Under the pieces are notes generated by a model that made no database searches, had not been told where the DNA came from, and was given only the letters and a program-made list of their open reading frames with translations. Positions 51,213-63,420 of a DNA stretch of 64,000 bases are shown here, piece after piece. The stretch spans positions 1,736,001-1,800,000 of the forward strand of contig OW203744.1 of the NCBI GenBank assembly GCA_934045075.1. Reading direction: 5' to 3'. Each line of letters starts with the position of its first letter. Positions within the stretch are counted from its first letter, which is position 1. Position numbers and translations under genes: made by a program. The DNA comes from Yponomeuta sedellus (Eukaryota > Arthropoda > Insecta > Lepidoptera > Yponomeutidae).

Positions 51213-52293
51213 CCTTGGATGATCCCACTGCTGGGGCACGGGTCTCCTCCTACATCGCAGGAAGGTTAGGCCATACTCCAACACGGGGGCCAAGTCCGGG
51301 TTGGTGGAGGATTGTAAGACAGTGGCGGGTCTTACTGTCAGAAGATATCAGGCCGCCCATAGGGCCTCTGACATGGCCTAACGACTGCCATTACATGACA
51401 GCCGGCACCAACAGTTTAATGTGCCTTGCAAAGCACGGATGCGCTCGGAAAAATGCCAGTGGCGGTAGTCACGGGACGGTCACCCATCCTGCACTCAGGT
51501 GCAAATTGTTGTTGCTTTGCCCGTAGACATGGACTAAAATATAACACAAGAAAGAGCGAGTTTATGGTGTTCAAAGCTGGGACCAAGTGCCCAACACACG
51601 TAAAGTTGAATTGTGTACCTTTAAATCGGGTTCAGCGCTTTAAATATCTCGGCCATGTGGTGACTGAGGACATGACCGATGATGCGGATATTGAACGAGA
51701 AAGGAGGGCGTTTTCGATTAGAGCAAATATGATATCCCGCAGGTTTGCTCGTAGCTCTAGAGAGGTGAAAACCACACTATTCAGAGCCTACTGCACATCT
51801 TTTTATACGTGCAGCCTGTGGGTGTGTTATACGCAAAAATCGTACAGCGCTCTCCGTGTTCAATACAACAACGCATTTAGGGCGCTGATGCGGCTGCCCC
51901 GCTACTGTAGTGCGTCGGGGATGTTTGCTGAGGCACAAATAGACGGGTTTCACGCAATCGTGCGCAAACGGGTCGACTCCGCGACGCGACGGGCGCGGGA
52001 GAGCCGCAACACCATGGTGCGGGCGGTGGCTGAGCGTATGGACGGTCCGTTTCTGAGACACTGGATGAACTTACACTCTCCAGTCTCTCAGAAACGAGAC
52101 CGAGTCTATTAGTAAAGATTTGTTTGTGTCATTTCATTGTTTAATTTATTGTATTTTGTTGTATTTACATCTTTTATAATGTGTTATTTTTAATATGGAT
52201 TTTGATTTATCTGAAACAAAATATTATTATTATTATTACTAACTCAAGTGATTATTTCCAATCCCTCGGTTCGACTAGGCCACGAGCGCTTCA
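51213..52293 (-). repeat. 5S-derived SINE split by a LINE
   Basis: SINE sequence runs to about 51520 (TTGTTGTTGCTTTGCC) and its head side resumes at 52240 (AACTCAAGTGATTATTTCC, CGACTAGGCCACGAGCGCTT). Confidence 0.75.
51524..52238 (+). mobile_element. 5'-truncated LINE, reverse transcriptase C-terminal region
   Basis: About 190 uninterrupted codons: RFKYLGHVVTEDMTDDADI, ANMISRRFARSSREVKTTLF, VQYNNAFRALMRLPRYCSA, SGMFAEAQIDGF. This is the thumb/C-terminal part of a non-LTR RT ORF, followed by a short 3' UTR and an (ATT)n tail. The clean frame suggests a recent insertion. Confidence 0.85.
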
Positions 52294-52744
52294 TTCTTAT
52301 ATCTATTTATTTCCGTCCAGTCTTCCTACTGATCCTCGTCGCGTGGGCTGTTGCAATTATAAAAGCCATATTGTCCTCGAGAGGAGGTCAATACTGTCTT
52401 AGACAAGACACGTCAATTATATAGGCTGAAATCTGACTGGTTGGAAAGCCTCGGTTATCTATGTACCTACTTAGTAATTAAATAAAAAATGGCATCTATT
52501 TAATATGGCTTTTAAGTATAGTCCTTACTTTCGGTGCCTCGTGTACGAAAATGGTGCAAGTCGGCCTTTCCTCACAATTTTTTTTTCTTTTTTTTTGTAT
52601 CTATTACATTTTAATTTCCTTTTTATTTCATAAATGCCTCGCATCACAACCGCGTAAAGCTATACCTGTAAAACAATGTTTCCCTCCCACGAGACAGGCT
52701 TTGCCTAGTGTGGGAGTCAGCAACTGTCCAAATAGTGTAATCCA

Positions 52745-52860
52745 AGTAATGGCAATAAAATATTTTTATTATTATTATTATTAATACTTTATTGCACCAT
52801 AAAATTGTACAATGCGGCGAACTTAATGCCATAAGCATTTTCTACCAGTCAACCGCAGGA
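52745..52860 (-). repeat. LINE 3' tail module with (ATT)n
   Basis: TATTATTATTATTAATACTT then TTGTACAATGCGGCGAACTT; related to 54720-54780 and 62675-62790. Confidence 0.5.
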
Positions 52861-52974
52861 GGTAGAACGAAAACTTGGCAGGCGTGCAAAAAAAAAAAAA
52901 GGAAAAAGACAACCTTCCACATTATTATATACTTACACATATAATACACTAAACTAAAATATTTTTACTTCTAC

Positions 52975-53530
52975 TATACTATTTATATTTTTAATGCACT
53001 AACCCGTGCTAAGGACGATTTTAAAAACCTATTTAGAGGCTAAAAATTTCACCCATGCCGGGATTTGAACCCGCGACCTCTGGCTATCCGAGCCAGCGCT
53101 CTATCCAACTGAGCTAATGGGCAACTCACCGGCATCAGTGAAATTTCGAACCTCTTTACACTATTCTCTGTATTACGTACAGGCAGCGGCATCTGGCTGA
53201 AGTCGATTGCATCACTTACAGCCCCGACTACCTACTTTGCAGTTAGGTTTTTACATCGGAAATAATCATGTGGGTACAGCGATATCATTCCGATGTAAAA
53301 ACCTAACTGCAAAGTAGGTAGTCGGGGCTGTAAGTGATGCAATCGACTTCAGCCAGATGTCGCTGCCTGGACGTAATACAGAGAATAGTGTAAAGAGGTT
53401 CGAAATTTCACTGATGCCGGTGAGTCGCCCATTAGCTCAGTTGGATAGAGCGCTGGCACGGATAGCCAGAGGTCGCGGGTTCGAATCCCGGCATGGGTGG
53501 ATTTTTTAGCCTCTAAATAGGTTTTTACTT
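52975..53530. repeat. Largest tRNA-SINE palindrome, about 265-bp arms
   Basis: 52975-53265 (minus) and 53268-53530 (plus) are near-perfect complements, joined at the 5' leader near AATAATCATGTGGGTACAGC. Each arm holds a complete tRNA-like head with A-box TAGCTCAGTTGG and B-box GGTTCGAATCC (the minus copy has GATTTGAAC). Confidence 0.9.
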
Positions 53531-53724
53531 TACTATTTAAAAAAAAGTGGAGAAATCTTGTTTAAAAAAAACGACTAGGACCGTGACGGTCGACGTGAAG
53601 TGTAGGGCTCCGTAGAAAGAGGGGGTTTTTATCCGCTTTACAGAACTAACCACTTCAACAACGTAATTTTCAATGGATTTTGAACGATGTTTTCCTTTTA
53701 TAAGGACCTGGATCCTGGTACTTT

Positions 53725-53850
53725 TTTTAAAACCTCTGGCTAACCGTGCCGTGGGCTAGCACGTTTTAGCCAGAGGTCGCGGGTTCGAGTCCCGGCATGG
53801 GTGATTCCACCCATGACCTTTAGTGCATTAAAAAGAATATAAACCTTAAA
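53725..53850. repeat. tRNA-SINE miniature hairpin
   Basis: ACCTCTGGCTAACCGTGCC is answered by TTAGCCAGAGGTCGCGGG about 30 bp later. Confidence 0.65.
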
Positions 53851-54780
53851 TCTCCACCAATCCGGACTTGGCTCCCATGGTGGAGTATGGCCTATACCTT
53901 CCTTAAAGAAGAGACCCGTGCACCTTTTGACACAAACTCATGGATTTGAGTTTGTGTCAAAATAAATGGAAAGTGCCGTTTTTTAAAAACATTGTTTTAT
54001 TGCGATATCTTTTGTGGAGGCATGTCAATGTTGCTATGGCCTTTAAACCACACAAAATCCATGTTGTATCCATGTACCCCGTTAGGCCGCCAGTTAATTC
54101 GCCCGTCTACCTGACAAGGGCGCCGTTTAATATCACGCGCACGTTCCAGGGGCGCCAGCCGTTCTACAAGCGACGGAGTGGGGTGCGAGATGGGTCAGCG
54201 TTTTCAAGCCCTCAGCCGTATTGATTTATTTTCGAAAAGCTGAACTATCACCTCCGTACTATTAATAATTATAATAAAAATCTATATTCAACGAGCAGAG
54301 GTTACAGTTCACATGTCTTAACAAGATACATTCTAATACGAGTACAATAATTAAGCACAAATACAACGACAACGACGAAGGAGAAGGGAAAAACTTGGCT
54401 GGAGCCAAGCGATGGTAATCCCTAGCCATGAACAGAGATAAATGGAAAGCCCTTATGCCAGCCCCAGACGAGCCCCCACGGAGGAGTGAAGGGACCAAAG
54501 AAGAAGACAACGACAAAAATAAACAATACACACTACGTACAAAAAATATCAACACCGGATTTTTCGATTTTTTCCTTGCTTTATTTCTTCTTTCAAACAA
54601 AGCACTCTGAAAGTTACCAGACACATGACATGTCCGGTGAGGAATATTGGTCAATATTCCATAACTTTTGTAATCACTTGGATTCTCTTGTAAAAATTGT
54701 GTGAGATAAATACTATTACTATTATTCTATTTTGCACTTAAGCAAGTGTACAATATGGCAGATTTAATGCATAAGAATTT

Positions 54781-54850
54781 AAAAAACCTATTCAGAGGCT
54801 AAAAATTCCACCCATGCCGGGATTGAAACCCGCGACCTCTGGCTATCCGT
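54781..54850 (-). repeat. 5'-truncated tRNA-SINE with a 12-bp target duplication
   Basis: Flanked by GCATAAGAATTT at 54769-54780 and 54851-54862. Only the last 70 bp of the SINE were inserted, into a LINE tail module. Confidence 0.85.
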
Positions 54851-55217
54851 GCATAAGAATTTTCTACCTGTCGACCATAGGACTATTCTCTCCTGTTAAT
54901 TTACGAAACTGTATATCAGTGTGCTTTACCGCACATACTGAAAGCCCACACATTGTGTTGGGATAGTAGCTAAATAACGTACGATAAGTATTTTTTTTTT
55001 ACGTTTGATGTTTTTGTCCAGTGTTTATTTAAGTGTTTATTTTTTTGTCCAGTGTTTATTTTAGCACAGAGTTGAACACTCTGTTAATTGAGTGAATATA
55101 TTTTTTCAAAATTATGTATTCATTGAAAATACTTTAGTGCAGAATAAAAATATTTGTACATAAGCGAGCGTAATATTAATAAGTATTTTCATCCGTGAAA
55201 TAAACGTATGATAAACG

Positions 55218-55268
55218 CTCGTGGTCTAGTCGAACCACAATGAGGACATACAGAGGATTGATATCATA
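55218..55268 (+). repeat. 5S-derived SINE, internally deleted
   Basis: Head end CTCGTGGTCTAGTCGAACC joins directly to tail end GACATACAGAGGATTGATATC. Confidence 0.6.
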
Positions 55269-56399
55269 AATAAAACTGATCAGAATAAAAAGGATAAAGG
55301 ATAATATCAAGAGGCAAAGATGAAATCAAAAAAAAATTAAGGTGACGTAATTTTAAATAAAAATTAAAGGACAGAATTACAAAATTGTTTATTACCAAAT
55401 TAATTATGTTACATGCATGTGGCTTAATAGTTAAAAGGGCATTACTGTTAATACACAGTTTATTTTCGCTAATAAACAGGGTTAACAGTTAAATTTAAAT
55501 AACATTAAGTCGTGGTGACGTTGTCCCCACACTAGGCTGGGTCTGTATCGTGGGCGACGAGATTTTGCACAAAAAGTGTTAACAATTTAGACGTGCAGTG
55601 CTGAAATAGTCCGATTTATTGATTATTCACAGCAAATTAAATACATTATAATATTTTTTATATTATAATAGGTTTTTAAATTATAATATTTGGTTTTTTT
55701 TAATTGATTCACATTAAGATACTAAGTTAAATCTTACAAAGAAATTTCTATAAATGTTATTCTAATAATCTAGTAAGTACTTTATTCTTCTGAGGTAGGG
55801 TTAATTAAAATATATAAAAATATTAAGAATTTACATTCTTTTTGCTGAATGCCGATGTACAATGTAAAATGTAAGCCTAAATACACATAAACGCAATACT
55901 TGCACCACATTTGTTCAAGCGTACTGCAATAGTTAAGAGCACTGAGCCATCAGACCCTCGTCATTGTCTGGCTCCGACTTCATTGTTTCATATACCAATC
56001 GCATCGGCCCCGTACGGTACCTTATACTCTATCTCGTCCCCGTAGAGCGGAAACTCACCAAGTCGACTAAAGGAGAAAATGAGCGTTTAGTAGCATTAGG
56101 ATCGCATTTTTTTTCTCTACATTTCTGTCTAACCAGTTTTTTGAAAGGGGCCATAGTTCCAAATTTAAAAACTTCAAAAACTAACTAATTGCAATGTTTT
56201 ACAGCCACATTGAAAGGAATAATTAATTAAATGTACTTAATTATTTTATGCCTACCAAAAGTACAGTCTCGTCGTCACCTAAGCCACTTTAGTTAGTTTT
56301 GGCATAGACCAAAAATACCTTTTTGGTCTAGCTAAAGGTTTTAGCTAAAACTTATAACATCATATTTAGAAGGGAGAGTTCAAAGAGCTGATATAAATA

Positions 56400-57560
56400 A
56401 ATGGAACTAAATCTTCAGGGTCAGAGGTGGCCACAGGATCGATATTGGGGCCGTTCCTCTTCCTCGTATATGTAAATGATTTGCCGTTCATGGTTCAAAA
56501 TGTGTCAGAGATAGTGTTATTTGCAGATGACACATTACTTATGTTTAAAATTAAGAGACAAGAGAATGACTTCGACAATACAAATAATGCTCTCTCTCAG
56601 CTGCTAATTTCGTTTACTTCTAATAAATTACTATTAAATTCAAAAAAGATAAAATGTATAAAGTTCACACTTCCAAATGTCAAAACGGTTGATAGCAATG
56701 TTATATTGGGGAATGACAAATTAGAACTTGTGAATGAAACTGTATTTTTAGGTATCACAATGGATCAAAACTTCAATGTGGTTCACATATAGAAAAAAAA
56801 ATGCAAATAGGCTTAGTTCAGCAGCATAATTATGCAGTGAAAAGATTTAGGGAACTTACTGACGTCGCAACTGCAAGGTTTGTTTATTTTAATTACTTCC
56901 ATAGTGTTATGTCCTATGGCATACTTCTGTGGGGACGGGCAGCAGACATTAAGACCATCTTTGTCTTGCAGAAGAGAGCGATCAGATTCATTTATAAGCT
57001 AGGCAGTAGAGATTCGTAAAGAGATTTCTTTAAAAAAACTAACATTCTGACAGTTGCCAGTCAGTATGTCTATAAAACATTACGTTAACGTATGTCAACG
57101 TAACGAGTACGTCAGGAAAAATACCAGTAACTTTAAAACTTTAAGTAGCCAATACAATGTAAAACTACTTAGAAATAAACATAAACTTTTGTTTCCTATA
57201 TTTAGGCTGGTAAAGGTTAATACGTCCTTCATGGGGCATTGTATACGCTTCTATAATAAAATCCCCGAAGATGTATTAAGCTTAGCTGAAACGCGGTTCA
57301 AAAAATGTTAAACAAACTTTGTGCCAAAAGGGCTTCTATAACATAAACGATTATTTAGATGACAATGATGTCTGGAATTAAAGATAATGCATGAGTTTTA
57401 TGTTTTATAATAAATATTTAAACTTTGTTAATTAAGAACTTTGTTCATTTTTTCTTCAAAATGATCTAGATTTTGAAATGGACACCCAGTTTGAATTGTA
57501 ACGTTCATTAAGCCGCAGTTTCTGCGCTACTTTGAATAAAACCTTTTCATTTTATTTTGC
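56400..57560 (+). mobile_element. Jockey/CR1-type LINE remnant with RT palm motif
   Basis: First open piece reads GSILGPFLFLVYVNDLP and EIVLFADDTLLMF (catalytic FADD). A stop follows at 56790, then pieces with VYFNYFHSVMSYGILLWG and VLQKRAIRFIYKL, and YFHSV-like C-terminal residues. 3' UTR ends near 57560 and matches 10860-11400. Broken by stops, so inactive. Confidence 0.85.
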
Positions 57561-59791
57561 TTCTCTTCCTACTGTTAAATTCACCAACAAGTGAATCAAG
57601 TTGATAGACTGGCTGAGCCCGATGTTAATGAACACGATGAAGAAGACATTTAGCTATTGTTCTTTGTTATGGTCATTTATGAAACTTTTTGTACTTTTTC
57701 CTTTTTGAATAAAGTTTTGAAAGTTTTTTGTAGTGTTTTCTTCTTTGGTTCGCAAAAAACAAATTTAGTTAGTTATGTCCGAGACTGTTATGCATTTCCA
57801 GAGACTAGTTGTAAATTCACTAAAACGAGTTACTTCTGCTTATAATAGTCAAACCTGAATAGTCAAATCTGAAAAGAAATTAACTAACTTTAGGTAGAAA
57901 ATCACTAACTCGGGATTAAGATCAAAATATTAAAGGGAAAAACTGTTTATCCATCATAACTTTTAAATTGATGTAAACTTATACCTATAAGTCAAATCAA
58001 ACAATGCTCTGATGTAGTAAAAACGCATTAAGACAATAACATTCAATATATCTCCTGTATAACAGACGCTAGATTTTTTTTTCGTTTTCAAAACTTTGAA
58101 CGTCGATTTCTCGAAACGGTGTTTTTCGAGTTGGTGAGTTTCCGCCCTACGGGGACGATCTATTACATAAACGCCCATGTACACAGATAGAGAACACTTT
58201 ATTGTACATACAAATGGAAATTACAGTGATATTTCTTAACCTAAGACTTAGTGATAAGACGGCGGTCTTATCACTAAGAGTGATCTCTTCCAGACAACCT
58301 TTGGATAGACTGGACTAATATATAGTGGAAAAGGAGGTAGATGTTCAATTATACAAGGTTGTTACAAAGTTATAAATGAAGTAGCATATATACGCCCAAT
58401 CTTATCGCAAAGCCCTTCTTTGTACAGGCCCGCTGTGAAAAACCATAACCGACTTATAACAGAAAGTTTTATACAGAGCAGCAGGAAGTAGTATTACACT
58501 CCTGTGCTTTCGGCGAAAATCGAAGCCTACTCTAGAACCCGAGGTACGTATATCCTAAAAGCTAACATACTGTATTGTGGTAAGCATATTTTGAAACAAT
58601 TACTCAACACCTGTCTTATTTTGTATGCAGTAAGACGGTTAGTAACCACAGAAAATAAATCTTTTTTTATGTTCTGTGTTAGTAACTACCTACAATAATC
58701 CGCTATTTGACTCTCTTTTCAAGTAAGTCTTACATAGTAAATATTCTTCCATTAGACCAAAAAATATTTTAGTATATTTTTTGAGGACCTAAAAGTAACA
58801 AAAAATATATATTTTAAACTTTGCTTTGTTAAACAGTCAAAAACGCGGCAAGCCATTTTTTTCTATGGGTTTAAGACCTGAAAACTTGTAAACAAAGTTT
58901 GTCATTCAACATCTGTGAGTGATCTGTGAGCATAGTGAAATAACAACAACGCAACCATGATTTCATCGAATTTACATGCAAAATATAGCAATTATCATTA
59001 TTGAATTGTTCGAGAATGCAAAAAAATGTCAAGAAAGACCCTCGGAAAGTTGTGGATTCGTGTACCCAGTGAAATTAACATACGAAAAAATTGGCTCAAA
59101 CTTGCCAAAAGATACCGCGATACTTAGTCGACTGAAACTCGGGTGTATTTATGTGAAGATCACTTTTAATCAATGTCCACTGGCTCTGGCTGACAGATGT
59201 TTGTTTACAAACTAAAGATCCTTTCAATATGGCGGATAGGGTATTCACCGTTCCAAATTAAAAGCGGAAAATATGTTTTTAATTTGCAAATTTTGCAGTG
59301 ATTCTACATACTTACGTTAAATACTACAGGAAATATTACTTTGTCGCGGGGATATCCAAGGGTGGATAATTATCATCATCAACTATTTTAGCGGTTTGTT
59401 TACACATTAGCAATTCGTATCTGGCACAGAGTATACTTAGTCTACGAACTGAAAATAAAACAATTTGATGAAACAAGAATGGCGCCTGTCTTCTCCGGGA
59501 ATTTCCGTAAGTTCGCTTCCACTCTTAAGGTACTTCCGACTAGCCACTTACCTAGTTCGGAGTGGAGCGTTTTTACGGGAGCTCTAGTCTTTTTAATTCG
59601 TTCGAGAACGACCTACTTTCTTTGAACATTTGAAAAAAAACTTTGAACTTTTACGAACTATCCACTTTACAGTGAGCTGTGGTGAGAGCGGCTCGTACGC
59701 GCTTGTAATGTGCCTCGCAAGAAGTTACATTGTTTAACATTGTTTAATATTTAATTACGTTTTTATGCTAGTTTTCCCAACTAGCATTCCG

Positions 59792-60157
59792 ATATCAACC
59801 CTTGTAGGTCCCCATTGCTGGGGCATGAGATTTCCTGCATCGCAGCAAGGTGAGACCATACTCCACCACGGGGGCCAAGTCCGGGTTGGTAGAGGATTGT
59901 TAGACAGTGGCGGGCCTTACCTACTGTCAGAAGTTATCAAGCCGCCCATAAGGCCTCTGACATGGCTTAACGAATGTCATTACACGGCAGCCGGCACCAA
60001 CGGCTTAGCGTACCTTGCGAAGCACGGAAGCGGTCGGAAAAAATGCCACTAGCGGTAGTCACGGGACGGTCACCCATCCTGCACCTGACCGTGCCTGGTG
60101 TTGCTTAACTCAATTGCTTCCAATCACTTAGTTCGACTAAGTAGGCCACGCACGCTT
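59792..60157 (-). repeat. 5S-derived SINE, full length
   Basis: From ATCAACCCTTGTAGGTCC to GACTAAGTAGGCCACGCACG; head complement GGACGGTCACCCATCCTGC. A piggyBac-like element sits in its last bases. Confidence 0.85.
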
Positions 60158-60160
60158 TAA

Positions 60161-61190
60161 CACGCTCAATGCGGAGGATCAATTTAGTTACTTGCAGTAC
60201 GGTGCGGCGTGAGGTTCAATCTGCCTCGTTTGGGTCTTTCACTTCGGTGCGGCGCGTGGTCAATTGTGCCTCGTGTACCTTAGTGACTTCAAACACGTTT
60301 AAAATTATGAAATTAATGCCAACTTTAAAATGGACTACATGTACTTATAGCTAATAGTACAGGCTTTTTGTACGTACCGTCGCCCAAGGATCTTACGAAA
60401 TTTGATTGAAATAAATGAAAAAAACCACTACGAGGCGCTTTAAGCCTCGTCTTGTCTTGTGAGTAACCAAAATGCGAGGTAGTTTGCGCCTCGTTAACGC
60501 ACTATGTTTATACATATCGATAAAAACGTAGTGATGGGAAATGGAAAAGAAAAATTACATCGACATTTTATTTTAGAAATAGGTACATTAATGTTTTTCA
60601 TTAAAACAATTTAAACAAAAAGCTTTGGCGCATTTTTCACAATAGCCTTTAACCTTCTTCACTTTTTTTTTACTCAGTTCAGAAGTATTTGTTTCAAGCC
60701 GCTGCAACACTTTTTTGTACAGAGACTGTGACTTTGGATGATTGTCATTGTGTTTTTCAATGACAGATTTATCTGAGTTAGAAAACGACAACTCAAGAAT
60801 ACGCCGAGATGTTTTTCTATTTCCTGCTTTCGTCACGTCCACTATGCAAAAAAACACATGTGATAATTACGGAATACAGAACGACACTAAAAAAAATATC
60901 GATTAACCTCGGGCGAGGTCCTCACGAGGCTCAATGCGCCTCGTCTTGCACGGAACGCAAAATTTTACTACTCTGTCGCACCGAGGCGTTATATGCCTCG
61001 TGCTTTTTGATTAGTCTTAATAGGTACTTAGGGATATAGTGAAAAGGCCTAGTTAGATGGTATCTTTTGTTTACAAAAAAAAAGTGATAAAAACTCCAGT
61101 TGCAAGAAGGAGAAACACCTGTTTTTTCACCTCCGCACTGAGTGCAAACGGCAAACGAGGTATATAATGCCTCGCTTCGCGTTGAGCGTG
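60161..61190. mobile_element. piggyBac-like element with transposase C-terminus
   Basis: Left TTAA at 60157-60160, right TTAT at 61191-61194. Inverted ends CACGCTCAATGCG and CGCGTTGAGCGTG. Interior has at least eight GCCTCGT/ACGAGGC motifs. Minus-strand coding piece at 60588-60857. Confidence 0.8.
60588..60857 (-). pseudogene. piggyBac-type transposase C-terminal fragment
   Basis: 89 codons ending in VKKVKGYCEKCAKAFCLNCF, NEKH. Closely spaced CxxC and CxxC pairs followed by F are typical of the Cys-rich end of piggyBac transposases. The catalytic DDD region is absent, so this is a remnant. Confidence 0.7.
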
Positions 61191-61226
61191 TTATTTAGCC
61201 TTTACTATGGTATTATTAGTATTTAG

Positions 61227-61364
61227 CTAGGGGAGCACAAGATCTAGATAAAAGTTTTATCCCAGTATCGAGTATCGGCATCTCGCTTTACTCAGTGAAG
61301 TAAAGGAAGATGGCGCTAACCGATAATGGGATTAAACTTTTATCGTAACGTTGTGCTCTCCTAG
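61227..61364. mobile_element. Short MITE, 138 bp
   Basis: Ends CTAGGGGAGCACAA and TTGTGCTCTCCTAG, continued by AAAAGTTTTATCCC / GGGATTAAACTTTTA. No coding. Confidence 0.75.
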
Positions 61365-61389
61365 TTCCATTTACAGCAAAAGTTAGAGC

Positions 61390-61630
61390 CAAAAATAAAT
61401 AACAAATAAAAATTCATGGACACATGACACAGATCTCGTTAGCCCCATACTAAATACAGGTGAATGACTTGTAACTCGACGATAGATTTAATACAATAAG
61501 TACATAGATAACATCCAAGAACTGAGACAAACAAAAAAGTTCGTTTCCTAATTTGACCCGGCCGGTGCTCGAACCCGAGACCTTCGGCTTAACATTTAGT
61601 GTGTTAAATCGCTGCGCCACCGAGGCTGTC
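61390..61630 (-). repeat. tRNA-derived SINE of another family
   Basis: Minus-strand head GGTGGCGCAGCGATTTAAC (A-box) and GGTCTCGGGTTCGAGCACC (B-box), unrelated tail. Classic lepidopteran SINE head. Confidence 0.75.
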
Positions 61631-62019
61631 AAAAGTAATACCTAATATACATACTCGTATATCGACAGGAAACATTTAAAAGGCGGCCAAACTTTGTCCT
61701 GTACGAGTACTCGCTCTCGTTTTACACAAATAATTTAAAGTTCAACCGAGGACGCAGCCTGACTGCTGCCAAGTTCGCCTCTCAAACCTGAAGTTTGTCT
61801 TTGAGGCCATTTGCTAGATAGGTGCAGCCGTCGCAGGTAAGTGTGAAAGAGCTAGGATGGGTTAGACCAGCCATACTCAAAGTGTGTTCCGCGGAACCCC
61901 AGGGTTCCACGATATGCCTGTAGGGGGTTCCGCAAGAATTCCAAAAAAAAATCAATCATCTCTCACTGAGTAAATTAATAAGTAACAAGTGGTAATTGTT
62001 ACATTGTAACCCGAAGTGC

Positions 62020-62340
62020 GTGCATGCAACGACTTATGAACGTTGGCGAAGCGAAGGTGATCTGTCAAGATCGTGGCAAGTGGCAGTCCCTGGTCTCTGC
62101 CTACCCCTCTAGGATACAGGCGTGAGGTTATGTATGTATGTATGTATGTATGTATGTATGTATGTATGTATGTATGTATGTATGTATGTATGTATGTATG
62201 TATGTATGTATGTATGTATGTATGTATGTATGTATGTATGTATGTATGTATGTATGTATGTATGTATGTATGTATGTATGTATGTATGTATGTATGTATG
62301 TATGTATGTATGTATGTATGTATGTATGTATGTATGTATG

Positions 62341-62374
<34 letters not shown>

Positions 62375-62384
62375 TGTATGTATG
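62020..62384 (+). repeat. RTE-type 3' end with (TATG)n tail of about 64 units
   Basis: GCATGCAACGACTTATGAAC to ATACAGGCGTGAGGT leads directly into the tetranucleotide run (one TATA interruption at 62340). Confidence 0.9.
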
Positions 62385-63294
62385 CTACATTGTCATTTTA
62401 TTATGCTTATTTTAAAACAATTGTTTTACCAATTGGGTTCCGTAAAGTATTTCACTTTCCAAAAGCGTTCTGTCACCAAAAAAGTTTGAGAACCGCTGAG
62501 TTAGACAATCAATCAGTCACCCCGTACTCGACCAGAGGGTGAGTCTCTAAAATGCGTAGTTGTTCAATAGAGGCATGTTAGTCCGGTAGACTACCGATAA
62601 TGTGAATGAAACTACATTCACACTATCAGTAGTCTGGTAACCAATCACATTGCAATAGTTTATACCATATTATTATTATTATTATTAAACTCTTTATTGT
62701 ACCTGTAAAGATTTTACAATTGGCGGGCTTAATACTAAATAGTATTTTATTCTAGCCAACCAACAGGTGACGTGGAGAAGGAGGTAGTCTCAGATATACC
62801 ATAGTTATATAACGGGTATAATCGCGAATATTTATTAGGTAAAACGTTTTACGTTACCAGTAAAACTATGAGTAGTTTTACTGTACTGTAAAACTAAGTA
62901 GTTTTTATTGGTACTGTATGGTTCTGTATGGAGTTGGGTGTACTTACTTATACAATGTACTTACATAGAACAGAACCCAACCCAACTTCAACTCGACTGC
63001 CTAAAGCTATAGGATGGAAAATCCCTGCTGCCGGGTCGCGTCCGGATTTTATTTTAGCCCTAACAGGCTATATACAGGGTGAAACAGTGCCTTGTTAACA
63101 TTGATCCCGAAAGAGATGTATACCTTAATAGGATGGGATAAGTTTTTGTCCTCAAAAATAAGTTTGAAAAAGAACAATAAGGGTAGGTTATGTATTGCAA
63201 GGCTAAGTAAAGTTAGTTTTCCGTATCGGAAACTCTTTGTTATCCGGTTACATATTTCAGGACTTTGATTTTTTTCACCCATTAAAACAAAAAT

Positions 63295-63420
63295 TATTAT
63301 ACTATTTTTATTTTTAATGCACTAACCCGTGCTAAGGACAAATTTAAAAACCTATTTAGAGGCTAAAAATTTCACCCATGCCGGGATTCGAACCCGCAAC
63401 CTCTGGCTATCCGTGCCAAA
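63295..63420 (-). repeat. tRNA-SINE, tail and half head
   Basis: GCACTAACCCGTGCTAAGG to CAACCTCTGGCTATCCGTGCC. Confidence 0.75.

Noticed and set aside
53268..53530. A tRNA gene with anticodon-like GGA in the sequence with TAGCTCAGTTGG and GGTTCGAATCC
   Set aside because: The cloverleaf is good, but the same sequence recurs many times with a constant leader and tail, in tandem hairpins, so it is the head of a SINE rather than a working tRNA gene.
53940..54224. Plus-strand 94-codon frame with FKPHKIHVV and TRAPFNITRTFQGRQ
   Set aside because: No family recognised and it sits among repeat fragments; open length alone is not enough.
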